Under the pieces are notes generated by a model. It worked only from the letters and a program-made list of their open reading frames with translations, ran no database searches and was not told the origin of the DNA. A stretch of 64,000 bases of DNA, from the NCBI RefSeq assembly GCF_003286915.1, contig NZ_QMFY01000002.1, forward strand, positions 248,001-312,000, in the 5' to 3' direction. Below are positions 38,252 to 46,231 of this stretch, one piece after another. Position numbers and translations under genes: made by a program. This DNA comes from Pseudochryseolinea flava (lineage in GTDB: Bacteria > Bacteroidota > Bacteroidia > Cytophagales > Cyclobacteriaceae). Position 1 is the first letter of the stretch. Each line of letters starts with the position of its first letter.

Positions 38252-40009
38252 CTATTCTTTAAACTTTCCTGGCAATAAAATCGATGAGCCACCTTTACGC
38301 CCAAAATGAATATTGAGCGCTCCCTGCTTTGCATCCTTGATACTTTCAGTGGACACATTTTTTCCGGAGCCATAATTCTTCTGAAATCCAGCCTCATTAA
38401 TAATGCGCACAGTCACGCGAACAAACGATCCCTTCGCAATGCGCTTCGCCATGAAGTACGCATTATCGAAATGGAATTCACGTACGCGACCCTCATCCAA
38501 CAATACACTTCGTTTGTCGTCGATTAAACTCAAGCGCTGCGCTACAACCGAAAGCTCATAACTTTTCCCTTCCGTGGTCACTTCATAATAACGAACCTCT
38601 ACATCAGCATCCTTGATACCCTTCACACTCATATTCATGACACCAACAGGAGAACCGATCAGATCAAACGCTCGATCAAATTTTGGCGAATCAAAAACAA
38701 GGATGGGTGTTTGATTAAGATAATTTTCGTTTCCGTCAACCACCGTAGAAAACTCGTCGGTATGGTTAAATGGAGCTGCCGTTCTGTACGTAAGGCGCGA
38801 CGTAAGGGTATCGTTGATTACACGTGAATCAAAAGGCAGTGCACTTTTCGACTTGCGCTGCACTTGTTTTGAAAGAACACCTTCTCCCAAATGAAAGCGA
38901 ATTGTATCAGCGGCCAAATCCCCCAATGATTTTGCATATCGCCAACCATCGCCGATCACAAATACATTTACTTTGTCCTTGATTTGCTCGGGCAGCTTTT
39001 CATTTTTTAACACATGATTATACCACTTTGCCGCCAGCGCAACCTTGTTGACGTATGCCGTCGTGTCAAACCTGTAATAATGGTGTCGTGATAAGTGCTT
39101 CTGATTTTGGCCCGTTGCATGATCATAAGGACCTATCAACAAATAGTGATTATGCTGCGGATTACTTTTGGTATGCATGTTATAATAATACAGTGCGCCA
39201 CGTTGATTGGAATCAAAGAAGCCTGTAATGGAAAGAATGGGAATGTTAATGTTCCTATACTCTGCAGCAGATGACGGCAACTTCGATGACCAAAATTCAT
39301 CGAATGCGGGGTGTTGCAACCATTGCTGGAACACTTCACTGCGACGACCATGCAACGAATCTATACTCGTCGTTGGCAAGCCTGCACAATAAATGGTGTT
39401 GTATATTTTCCGCCAGCGCTCCGTATCATCGAACGAAGCATCATTGGCATAGGGAGAATCAAAAGTCGACATCCAACGCATCATATAATTGGGCATCATT
39501 CCGTTGAGCGACGGCATATCTTTTCCTGGCGCTGCAGCAACCATTGGAACAATCGTCTTTAACGCCGGATGAGGATTCTTCAGCGCCGCCCATTGCGTGT
39601 ACCCCAAGTAAGATCCACCCCCCATCACAACAGCGCCATCACACCACGATTGTTTACTCAGCCAGTCAATGATATCGTAGCCGTCAGTTACATCGTGCTC
39701 AAATGGATGTCTTTCACCTTCCGATTTGCCAGTGCCCCTTATGTTGATTTCGGCATACGCATATCCCAAATTAGCCGCCAGTTGAAATACATATCTATTT
39801 GCGCTTAAATCTTTTTCCCGAGCATACGAATTGATCCTGAGTATCACCGGCACACGCCTATCAACTTTCGGACGCGACAGATGACCGCGGAGCACAATGC
39901 CATCGCGCATCGCTATCCGCACATCTTCATCCACTTCAAATGCCCGATGTTGCGCCACCGTTAGGTTTGTTAACATTGAGAATAACACAACCCATTTTAG
40001 TTTATTCAT
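38252..40009 (-). CDS. CocE/NonD family alpha/beta hydrolase (X-Pro dipeptidyl-peptidase-like)
   Basis: About 585 residues with a signal peptide (WVVLFSMLTNLTVAQ). The S15/CocE catalytic domain shows DVRIAMRDGIVLRGHLSRP, YAYAEINIRGTGKSEGE, GYDIIDWLSKQSWCDG and the nucleophile elbow GGGSYLGYTQW; the catalytic Asp/His region includes ITGFFDSNQRG and IGPYDHATG. The C-terminal PepX_C jelly roll runs from about 390 (FDSRVINDTLTSRLTYRTA, RAFDLIGSPVGVMNMSV). Predicted to hydrolyse acyl esters or prolyl peptides in the periplasm. ATG at 40009 is preferred over the TTG at 40015. Confidence 0.88.
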   Translation of the reverse strand: MNKLKWVVLFSMLTNLTVAQHRAFEVDEDVRIAMRDGIVLRGHLSRPKVDRRVPVILRINSYAREKDLSANRYVFQLAANLGYAYAEINIRGTGKSEGERHPFEHDVTDGYDIIDWLSKQSWCDGAVVMGGGSYLGYTQWAALKNPHPALKTIVPMVAAAPGKDMPSLNGMMPNYMMRWMSTFDSPYANDASFDDTERWRKIYNTIYCAGLPTTSIDSLHGRRSEVFQQWLQHPAFDEFWSSKLPSSAAEYRNINIPILSITGFFDSNQRGALYYYNMHTKSNPQHNHYLLIGPYDHATGQNQKHLSRHHYYRFDTTAYVNKVALAAKWYNHVLKNEKLPEQIKDKVNVFVIGDGWRYAKSLGDLAADTIRFHLGEGVLSKQVQRKSKSALPFDSRVINDTLTSRLTYRTAAPFNHTDEFSTVVDGNENYLNQTPILVFDSPKFDRAFDLIGSPVGVMNMSVKGIKDADVEVRYYEVTTEGKSYELSVVAQRLSLIDDKRSVLLDEGRVREFHFDNAYFMAKRIAKGSFVRVTVRIINEAGFQKNYGSGKNVSTESIKDAKQGALNIHFGRKGGSSILLPGKFKE

Positions 40010-40157
40010 ATCCAAAATATTTACACAGCAAAAAAATGATCAGCATTGCAAAAGGCTGTCCTTTTGAGACAGCCTCGCCCCCACGCCAACATCACCTACT
40101 ATTAATTTATCTGTACACTTCTAAGGCATTTCTTTCAAGTCAACCTCAGCGTCTAAG

Positions 40158-40718
40158 CTATAATACTGTTACAAAACCTTTTTTTGGTCCCCCATTTCCA
40201 GATGCGTCGCGCGTGTAGTGCAGTTGAGTTACATCGCGCGATAGCTGCTTAATTTCTACGAGCTTGAAATGCGTTGGAAATGCAGGACGACTCGTCAGGA
40301 AGTTTCCGTTCGATGCGATCTCCGGACAAAGATTGATGATCAGCGCGTCGACCAAGCCTCGTTCTAAAAATGCATTATATACAATCGCACCACCGCCAAT
40401 GAAGGCGGTATCAAATCCCGCAGACGCAAGTTGCGCCAATGCGTCCTCAGGAGAACGCGCGACAAGATGATCGGCGTCATGATTATGTGTAGGCAATGTT
40501 TCCGACACCACCACTATTTTCGCCGGCGATAAGGAAACACGCAACGTTTCACTAGACAAAATCGGCGATGCACTCACGCGACCGAGCACAAGATTTCCAG
40601 CACGCTTTACCCGCAGCATGAAGTCTTGCATTACCTCAACGGGTGGCGGTGTCGTTCTCCCCTCCTGAACCAACACCAGCCCGTTCATCGATAGCGAGGC
40701 ATATAATATTTTTCGCAT
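40158..40718 (-). CDS. RibD C-terminal/dihydrofolate reductase-like oxidoreductase
   Basis: About 186 residues from the ATG at 40718. The fold of RibD-C reductases is recognised: MRKILYASLSMNGLV, NLVLGRVSASPIL, IVVVSETLPTHNHDADHLVARSPEDAL, GFDTAFIGGGAIVYNAFLERGLVDALIINLCPEI. Such proteins use NAD(P)H for pteridine-like or other small substrates; the substrate here is unknown. The first strand runs MRKILYASLSMNG, so the usual catalytic acidic position differs (GLV in place of the typical G-x-I-A). It is divergent from the methyltransferase gene. Confidence 0.78.
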   Translation of the reverse strand: MRKILYASLSMNGLVLVQEGRTTPPPVEVMQDFMLRVKRAGNLVLGRVSASPILSSETLRVSLSPAKIVVVSETLPTHNHDADHLVARSPEDALAQLASAGFDTAFIGGGAIVYNAFLERGLVDALIINLCPEIASNGNFLTSRPAFPTHFKLVEIKQLSRDVTQLHYTRDASGNGGPKKGFVTVL

Positions 40719-40861
40719 GTTGTAGCCTGTTAATGCTGATGCAAAAAACGTGAACGCCCACAGCCACGCCAATAGTGCTTTAGTGCTAATCGCCAGTTTC
40801 AACGTAAAAATGCCAACTTACTTTGTTTTTCAAAGTTCTTTTGAATACTTTTACTTTGCAT

Positions 40862-41467
40862 ATGATTAGCGCCGCGACAAGTCGATCTTCATGGTTTTAC
40901 GACCGGTTAACATTTCTTTACCCCGTCGTCGACATCTTCCTTAAACCACAAAAGCAAAAGTTGTTTGAGGAAATCAATAAATACGCGCCTGGCCAACTGT
41001 TAGAAATCGGCGTCGGCAACGGAACCCATTTGAAATATTATACCCAACACCAGGTGATCGGAATTGACAGCGCTCAGAATATGCTAGCAAAGGCTGAAAA
41101 ACATTTGAAACCGAATATTCAGTTGCACCATATGAATGGTGAAGCATTACAGTTTCCTGATCTGCATTTTGATTACATCGTCCTATCACACGTCATCGCC
41201 GTAGTCGACGACCCCGACAAACTTCTTCATGAAGCTCATCGTGTGTTAAAACCCAATGGAAAACTTTTTATCCTTAACCACGTCACTCCTAATAATTGGG
41301 TAAGGTTTATCGATAAGAGCTTCGAACGAATTTCAAAGTTCGCTTTCTTCAAATCAGTGTTCCATTTATCCGACTTGACGGCCATCAAAAGATTCAACCT
41401 CATACACGACATTAACGCTGGTTTTTTTTCTTACTTCAAAATCATGATCTATGAGAAGGCGTTATAG
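40862..41467 (+). CDS. Class I SAM-dependent methyltransferase
   Basis: 201 residues from the ATG at 40862. Motif I is LLEIGVGNGTHLKYY, motif II VIGIDSAQNML, post-motif QFPDLHFDYIVLSHVIAVVDDPDKLLHEAHRVLKPNGKLFI: a Methyltransf_11 domain similar to phosphatidylethanolamine or quinone methyltransferases. A TTACTTTGC element just before the ATG resembles a Bacteroidota -7 promoter, which makes the earlier TTG at 40823 unlikely. The 3' end overlaps the VanZ-like gene by 17 bp, and DgkA follows, so the operon may act in membrane lipid metabolism (inference). Confidence 0.86.
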   Translation: MISAATSRSSWFYDRLTFLYPVVDIFLKPQKQKLFEEINKYAPGQLLEIGVGNGTHLKYYTQHQVIGIDSAQNMLAKAEKHLKPNIQLHHMNGEALQFPDLHFDYIVLSHVIAVVDDPDKLLHEAHRVLKPNGKLFILNHVTPNNWVRFIDKSFERISKFAFFKSVFHLSDLTAIKRFNLIHDINAGFFSYFKIMIYEKAL

Positions 41468-41951
41468 TATAACCATAGCGCTGCTGGTAAGTTTGTTTGT
41501 GTACGTTTTTTATCGTTCTGATAAAACGGTCGTGAACGAATTGATCACGCTTCTTTTGTCGCCTGCATCGTACAGTTACATGAAGCAAATTGTATTGACC
41601 ACCGTTCCGTTACCCAAGCTTATCATCTATTCCCTTCCTGGAGGACTATGGATTTTTTGTGTCACATCGCTGGCGCAAGATTTCTACATCACGGTTAAAG
41701 CTTATGTGATAAACCTTTATCTTATTCCGATACTGTTTGCCATTGGTTTGGAGATTTGCCAACTCATGCATCTCACCAACGGAAGTTTCGATGTTTGGGA
41801 CATCGTATCCTATGGGCTATTTTGGATGCTGGCTATGAATACGCGAAGAGCCGACGCAACGCAACAGAATCTCCTGGCGCCATTTACCGTAAGAGGTTTT
41901 ACTTGCCTTGCTTGCTTTCTTTCCGTTTACCTTGCGCATGTAAATCACTGA
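41451..41951 (+). CDS. VanZ-like membrane protein
   Basis: 166 residues, four to five membrane helices (ITIALLVSLFVYVFY, LIIYSLPGGLWIFCVTSL, VINLYLIPILFAIGLEICQL, GFTCLACFLSVYLAHV). The motif GLEICQLMHLTNGSFDVWDIVSYGLFW matches the E-x-x-Q ... R/G-x-x-D-x-x-D core of VanZ-like proteins. Function is unknown; VanZ gives low-level teicoplanin resistance in enterococci. It overlaps the methyltransferase gene by 17 bp and precedes dgkA by 23 bp. Confidence 0.7.
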   Translation: MRRRYSITIALLVSLFVYVFYRSDKTVVNELITLLLSPASYSYMKQIVLTTVPLPKLIIYSLPGGLWIFCVTSLAQDFYITVKAYVINLYLIPILFAIGLEICQLMHLTNGSFDVWDIVSYGLFWMLAMNTRRADATQQNLLAPFTVRGFTCLACFLSVYLAHVNH

Positions 41952-41974
41952 TTCAACCAACAAACAAATTGGGT

Positions 41975-42325
41975 ATGCTAAGAAAACACCTGACCAGTTA
42001 TAAATATGCGGCGCGTGGAATTTGGATTGCGCTGCGCCACGAACCTAACATGATCGTGCACGTGCTGGCTGCGATCGCTGTCGTGTTCGTCAACTACCTG
42101 CTGAACATAAGTCGTCAAGACTGGATCATTACATTGATGCTTATTGGCGTTGTGTTCACAGCAGAAATTTTCAACACGGCCATTGAAACGCTCGCAGACA
42201 GAATCACCAAGGATCAAGATCCAATGATCGGAAAAGCGAAAGACTTGGCGGCAGGCGCTGTACTGATGATCGGTCTGATTGCAGCGACGTGCGCGGTTAT
42301 CGTCTACTGGCCGTACTTATTTTGA
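41975..42325 (+). CDS. dgkA: Diacylglycerol kinase, DgkA-type
   Basis: 116 residues, the standard length for the small integral-membrane kinase family. The first helix is amphipathic (YAARGIWIALRHEPNM), followed by three membrane helices. The catalytic signature TAEIFNTAIETLADRIT and the following GKAKDLAAGAVLM (conserved Lys and Asp) are intact. It phosphorylates diacylglycerol or undecaprenol with ATP at the inner membrane. The ATG at 41975 (GGGT before it) is chosen over in-frame upstream starts that lie inside the VanZ-like gene. Confidence 0.92.
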   Translation: MLRKHLTSYKYAARGIWIALRHEPNMIVHVLAAIAVVFVNYLLNISRQDWIITLMLIGVVFTAEIFNTAIETLADRITKDQDPMIGKAKDLAAGAVLMIGLIAATCAVIVYWPYLF

Positions 42326-42330
42326 TATAC

Positions 42331-42732
42331 TCATTCTGCCAATAGTTTCTCGAAGCGCGGCTTCAAGTCTTTAGGAGCTCTGGGTGCATTCGGATCAACG
42401 ACCTCTCCCTTCTTGTTGACAATTGCATAGTGTGGAATTCCTGTGATCTTAATTTCTCACAGAGATATCTCCATTGATCATTATCAACGCGAAAATGTTC
42501 CCCCGGAATGCCCGTGATCATATTGTTATAGGTACCCTCGGGTGAGGTTTCGTTAGTAATGTACACGAACACTACATCTTTTCCATCCTTGTGAAGCTCA
42601 GCTTTCATGGGCTTTTGCGTATTCATACTACTTCTGCAAGGGCCACACCACGTTGCCCAAAAATCAATGTACACTACCTTACCTTTGAAACGCTCCACGA
42701 TTTCTTCAAATATGCGATCTCCTTTTTATCAT
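42331..42732 (-). pseudogene. Thioredoxin/TlpA-like protein, twice frameshifted and 5'-truncated
   Basis: The core frame encodes VERFKGKVVYIDFWATWCGPC (catalytic CGPC) through DNDQWRYLCEK. After the break near 42452 a second frame restores KITGIPHYAIVNKKGEVVDP and NAPRAPKDLKPRFEKLL to the TGA at 42331, the cis-Pro strand and C-terminal helix of a thioredoxin-like fold. Upstream of the core, KYDKKEIAY lies in yet another frame, so a second one-base loss exists near 42708. The only ATG (42732) overlaps the ABC-protein stop. The N-terminal half of a usual TlpA protein is absent. A non-functional relic is the simplest reading. Confidence 0.75.
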
Positions 42733-43379
42733 ACTTTATAGCCGAGGTTAACGAGTTGTTCTTCGCTGTCAATCTGCCGTAACCGCCCTGATGACAAGTA
42801 GTACAAACGATCCGAACATTGTGTTACATCGCGATACCTGTGGTCCGTCACAACGATTCCCTTTTCCTTTTTCGCATGCTGCATCAACGCTATTGCGCGC
42901 TCGATCATGACCGGTGAAAGCCCGGTGAAGGGCTCGTCGAGTAAACAAAACTTGGCGTCGCTACACAAGATCAACACCAACTCCAGAAACCGGAGCTCAC
43001 CACCTGAAAACCGCGCTGGTGTCTGTTCGAGAAAGGGTACACTTTCTGGAAATACTGCGGCTACAACTTTACGTTCAACACTAAGCAGCCTCATGGCATC
43101 GCGAATGGTAATGTTGGCTGGAATCAATGTATCCTGCGGAAGAAACTTAATGTTAGAATTTTTATAGCCCGCTGATAAGTATTCGCCGTTGATGCGTATG
43201 GACTTCTGCGCCGCGATTCTACTTCCAAAAATAATCTGCAACAGCGTGGATTTTCCACAACCGTTCCGCCCCAGCAATCCAACGATCTCCCCTTGATCAC
43301 ACCGTAAGTAAATATCCGACAGGAACGACACGACACCATAATCCACCATGATGCTATCGGCCTCGAGTACGTTCATCAT
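42729..43379 (-). CDS. ABC transporter ATP-binding protein
   Basis: 216 residues from the ATG at 43379. Walker A GLLGRNGCGKST, Q loop region FLPQDTLI, signature FSGGELRFLE, Walker B KFCLLDEPFTGL and the switch His in VVTDHRY are all intact. The ATG overlaps the stop of the small membrane-protein gene before it (ATGA, 43379-43376), so the two probably form one transporter or a membrane-associated ATPase complex. Substrate unknown. Upstream starts (43442) would bury the N-terminus inside the partner gene and are rejected. Confidence 0.88.
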   Translation of the reverse strand: MMNVLEADSIMVDYGVVSFLSDIYLRCDQGEIVGLLGRNGCGKSTLLQIIFGSRIAAQKSIRINGEYLSAGYKNSNIKFLPQDTLIPANITIRDAMRLLSVERKVVAAVFPESVPFLEQTPARFSGGELRFLELVLILCSDAKFCLLDEPFTGLSPVMIERAIALMQHAKKEKGIVVTDHRYRDVTQCSDRLYYLSSGRLRQIDSEEQLVNLGYKV

Positions 43380-43675
43380 ACTCCTTGCTTGATGAATAAC
43401 ACAACAACAGTAGACACGATGAACAGCAACAGGTCGATGCACACCATACTGAAATAAAATCCATTTCTTCCGATACCAATGTTCATGAAGAAAATGATTT
43501 GCGCTCCGCGGAAAAAGTGGATATAAGTAAGAAGGCCTATTAGTGCAATAACTTTACACCAGATGAGATAGAAGATAACAGAAAGCGTAGGATGTTGCCA
43601 CAACGTAAGACAAGCCATTGTGGTAACGGCGCTGGCAGGTAAAGCGATGTTCCGATAGGGGTAAAGGTATTTCAT
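43376..43675 (-). CDS. Small membrane protein, partner of the ABC ATPase
   Basis: 99 residues with three predicted helices (ALPASAVTTMACLTLW, LIWCKVIALIGLLTYIHFF, MVCIDLLLFIVSTVVVLFI). No family assigned. It is translationally coupled to the ABC ATPase gene by an ATGA overlap, and is too short to be a normal permease, so it may be an anchor for the ATPase. Its ATG lies 3 bp after the SRP RNA terminator hairpin. Confidence 0.65.
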   Translation of the reverse strand: MKYLYPYRNIALPASAVTTMACLTLWQHPTLSVIFYLIWCKVIALIGLLTYIHFFRGAQIIFFMNIGIGRNGFYFSMVCIDLLLFIVSTVVVLFIKQGV

Positions 43676-43677
43676 AG

Positions 43678-43750
43678 GTCAAGTCGTGGACTTGACGGTT
43701 GCAAGGATCATGCCTGTTATGGCTGCTTCCTACGAGGATAAGCTGAGACG
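43678..43750 (-). ncRNA. ffs: Signal recognition particle RNA (small bacterial type)
   Basis: On the minus strand the segment TCCTCGTAGGAAGCAGCCATAACAGG (split here as a loop UCCUCGUAGGA then AGCAGCC) carries the universally conserved SRP domain-IV core GGAAGCAGCC (43730-43721). It is followed by GCATGATCCTTGCAACCG and an 8-bp terminator-like stem GTCAAGTC / GACTTGAC (43685-43678 / 43696-43689). The RNA binds Ffh for membrane protein targeting. The 5' end may extend slightly into the J-domain gene. Boundaries approximate. Confidence 0.72.
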
Positions 43751-44200
43751 TTAAGCTGTCTCCAGTGCTTTGCTCACTTTACGATAAACAAACTCATGGT
43801 AGATGTGGCGTCGTGCAAAGCGATCAGGGGTGTTTGAATTGATCAACTTGTTATAAACACTTTTCGGGATGCCGAAATACTCGTAACAACTGCCGTCGAT
43901 AAAATCAATGGTGAGCGTTTGTCCCTTGTACTGAAAATTTTCGATGCGCGATGCCGTAATCACTTCCGTGTATTTCTCCAACTGTTGTGCATGGGTTTCA
44001 GGAGCGATGCTTACCAGCAAGTGATAAGCTTCAATGAATTCCTTGCTTTTCTCCTCTGCAGCCAATTTTGCCGCTTCATCGTTAACGATCTTATCAGGGT
44101 GGAATTCTTTCATGAAGTTCCTGTAGATAGTCTTTAACTCTTTCAATTCAGCGTCTTTGGTTACACCGAGTAGTTTACGCGCGTCGATAATCTTTTTCAT
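43751..44200 (-). CDS. J-domain protein with C-terminal KTSC domain
   Basis: 149 residues from the ATG at 44200. Residues 1-65 form a J domain with the HPD motif (NFMKEFHPDKIV). Residues 85-145 match the KTSC domain (RIENFQYKGQTLTIDFIDGSCYEYFGIPKSVY, then INSNTPDRFARRHIYHEF). The J domain would stimulate an Hsp70 ATPase; KTSC is a small nucleic-acid-associated domain of unclear role. Cytosolic. The start at 44248 adds 16 unlikely residues. The gene immediately precedes the SRP RNA. Confidence 0.85.
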   Translation of the reverse strand: MKKIIDARKLLGVTKDAELKELKTIYRNFMKEFHPDKIVNDEAAKLAAEEKSKEFIEAYHLLVSIAPETHAQQLEKYTEVITASRIENFQYKGQTLTIDFIDGSCYEYFGIPKSVYNKLINSNTPDRFARRHIYHEFVYRKVSKALETA

Positions 44201-44439
44201 GCGGCGCAAAGGTAGCGATTTTATCACGGAAAAGTGCAGCCCGTACAAACATCACCAAGCATCAAACAAATTCATGTTATTCACACAGCAAGTAGAAGAA
44301 ACATGAAGTGTTTTCATACAAAACAATCGAATGTACTGGCGAATATGCCGCCTTGATCGCTCCAACATTGCGAAGTCGCCTAAGATTACAGTTCGATTAA
44401 AGTGGCTCGTAGGCCTTCACGCCGTCTGGTATTAAATTT

Positions 44440-44447
44440 TATCTTTG
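44440..44447 (+). promoter_or_regulatory. -7 promoter element (TATCTTTG) of the DUF808 gene
   Basis: Exact TAnnTTTG match, followed by C, 24 bp before the ATG at 44472. The -33 TTG box is not evident. Confidence 0.5.
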
Positions 44448-44471
44448 CAACCGTTCGAGGATAGCATAAAT

Positions 44472-45335
44472 ATGGCATCAGGTTTTTTTTCGATTTTAGA
44501 TGACGTAGCAGCATTGATGGACGATGTTGCCATTGCCAGTAAAATTGCAACGCGTAAAACGGCGGGCATATTAGGCGACGACTTGGCGGTGAACGCCGAG
44601 AAGGCTACTGGCTTTATGGCCACGCGCGAATTGCCTGTGTTATGGGCTATCTCCAAAGGTTCGTTGATCAACAAACTCATCATCGTTCCCGTTGCGCTCT
44701 TGCTCACCGCATTTTTTCCGGTCGCCATAAAGGTTGTGTTGGTGCTCGGCGCATTCTACCTCGCGTATGAAGCCGCCGAAAAAATAGTGGAGTTTCTTTT
44801 TCATCGTGCAAAAACTGGAGAGGAAGTAATCGAAGAACCAAAAGAAAATGGCGTCGACGTGGAGAAGTCAAAGATAAAATCTGCGATCACCACCGACTTC
44901 ATTCTTTCTGTTGAAATTGTCATCATCGCACTGGGAACGGTGATGGAAGAAAGTTTAACAATTCAAATCATAACAGTTTCCGTCGTTTCGTTATTGGCTA
45001 CAGTCGGCGTGTATGGCATTGTAGCGCTCATCGTTCGCATGGATGACATCGGCTATAGAATGATAAAACGCGCTGGCGATCGCGGAATCATTGCTAAGAT
45101 TGGACACCTGCTGGTCAAGTCTCTCCCACTAATCATTAAATTCTTTGGCTTCGTTGGCACCATCGCGTTACTACTCGTTTCGGGTGGAATCTTCGAACAC
45201 AGCATACCTTTTATACATCACAACTTTAACATCGTACCCTTAATGGTGAAGGAGTTCTTCACCGGACTTATTGCCGGTCTTATCGCAGTCGGCGCTGTGA
45301 CGATCGTAAAAAGAATGTTCTTCAAGAAAAAGTAA
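44472..45335 (+). CDS. DUF808 family inner membrane protein
   Basis: 287 residues. The N-terminus MASGFFSILDDVAALMDDVA and ATRKTAGILGDDLAVNAEKA are hallmarks of DUF808 (YedI-like) proteins. Several membrane helices follow (LIIVPVALLLTAFFPVAIKVVLVL, LSVEIVIIALGTVM, IITVSVVSLLATVGVYGIVALIV, LIAGLIAVGAVTIV). Function is unknown. Monocistronic with its own promoter element. Confidence 0.9.
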   Translation: MASGFFSILDDVAALMDDVAIASKIATRKTAGILGDDLAVNAEKATGFMATRELPVLWAISKGSLINKLIIVPVALLLTAFFPVAIKVVLVLGAFYLAYEAAEKIVEFLFHRAKTGEEVIEEPKENGVDVEKSKIKSAITTDFILSVEIVIIALGTVMEESLTIQIITVSVVSLLATVGVYGIVALIVRMDDIGYRMIKRAGDRGIIAKIGHLLVKSLPLIIKFFGFVGTIALLLVSGGIFEHSIPFIHHNFNIVPLMVKEFFTGLIAGLIAVGAVTIVKRMFFKKK

Positions 45336-45759
45336 TCTCACTCAGATAACTTCACGCTCAAATCATTCGTAATTCCAACTGAACGGTTGACTACAAAAAC
45401 ACATAATAGGAATTGTGCTTTTATATTGTATCTTTGATGAGTCAATTGCGGACAATTAAGTTCCTGCCCTCGTAGCCTCTTAAAATCTCCCCAGTTAATA
45501 GCTGCTTCACGCATTACAGTATCATCGTTAACACTGATGCTGCTTCGATTGTGATTGTAAACTTCGTTCCTAATTAAATCAACTTCGACCATTCGCGAAA
45601 GCATCGTGAAATGTCTAACAAAAACCCCGGTAGAGTGACATCTATCGACAATAAATTGATGAATTGGCGCCGGATGATTATGAAACGGACTACGCATACG
45701 TGGCCCGGATGCGCTAATTGACATGGCCATTATCAGAACATTATTATTAAACTTTTTTT
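45336..45759. other. Long leader / intergenic region before RRM gene
   Basis: 424 bp without a convincing gene on either strand. A TATCTTTG element at 45429-45436 would start a plus-strand transcript with a leader of about 320 nt before the RRM gene. Right after the element is a 12-codon ATG-to-TAG frame (45437-45475), and a 36-codon frame beginning at 45612; neither has support as a protein gene. Confidence 0.45.
45429..45436 (+). promoter_or_regulatory. -7 promoter element (TATCTTTG) far upstream of the RRM gene
   Basis: Exact TAnnTTTG match on the plus strand with no other plus-strand gene before the RRM protein at 45760. Implies a long 5' untranslated leader. Confidence 0.45.
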
Positions 45760-46071
45760 ATGAACATCTATGTAGCAAACATCCCCTTTAAAGCATCTGA
45801 GGGTGAATTGAGAGAAATATTCGAACAACACGGCGAAGTGTCGTCAGTGAAAATTGTAATGGATAGAGAAACCAATCGGAGTCGCGGTTTCGGTTTCATC
45901 GAAATGCCCGAAACAGATTCTGCAAAGACGGCAATCAATGAACTAAATGGATACAGCTTCCTTGGAAAAGACCTAGTCGTTAATGAAGCACGTCCCAAGA
46001 CAGATAATGATCGTAGTGGATTCGGTAACCGCGGTGGTTACGGCAACCGCGATTTCAATAAAAAATGGTAA
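45760..46071 (+). CDS. RRM-type RNA-binding protein
   Basis: 103 residues. A single RRM domain (1-80) with RNP2 IYVANI and RNP1 RSRGFGFIEM, followed by a Gly/Arg/Asn-rich tail (FGNRGGYGNRDFNKKW). Such small RRM proteins in bacteria bind single-stranded RNA and are often cold- or stress-induced. It is followed by a strong terminator, so it is monocistronic. A paralogue lies at 48277-48531. Confidence 0.92.
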   Translation: MNIYVANIPFKASEGELREIFEQHGEVSSVKIVMDRETNRSRGFGFIEMPETDSAKTAINELNGYSFLGKDLVVNEARPKTDNDRSGFGNRGGYGNRDFNKKW

Positions 46072-46095
46072 CATTTGTTTAGTTGTTGAATGAGA

Positions 46096-46122
46096 GCTCC
46101 CACGTGGGAGCATTCATTTTTT
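46096..46122 (+). terminator. Rho-independent terminator of the RRM gene
   Basis: Perfect palindrome GCTCCCAC/GTGGGAGC (46096-46111), folding as GCTCCC-ACGT-GGGAGC, extended by outer pairs GAATG/CATTC, and followed by six T (46117-46122). Confidence 0.85.
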
Positions 46123-46231
46123 CTACTACAATCAAACGTCAACGGCGGAGTTTAACCTCGCCTGACTTCGATGTTCTTCCGCACGCGAAGGAGCATCTTA
46201 ACAACATTACGGCGCAGTCGTCATTACAGCA

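Noticed and set aside
45338-45730. 130-codon minus-strand frame between DUF808 and the RRM gene
   Set aside because: No recognisable features, and it would lie across a plus-strand promoter element and leader.
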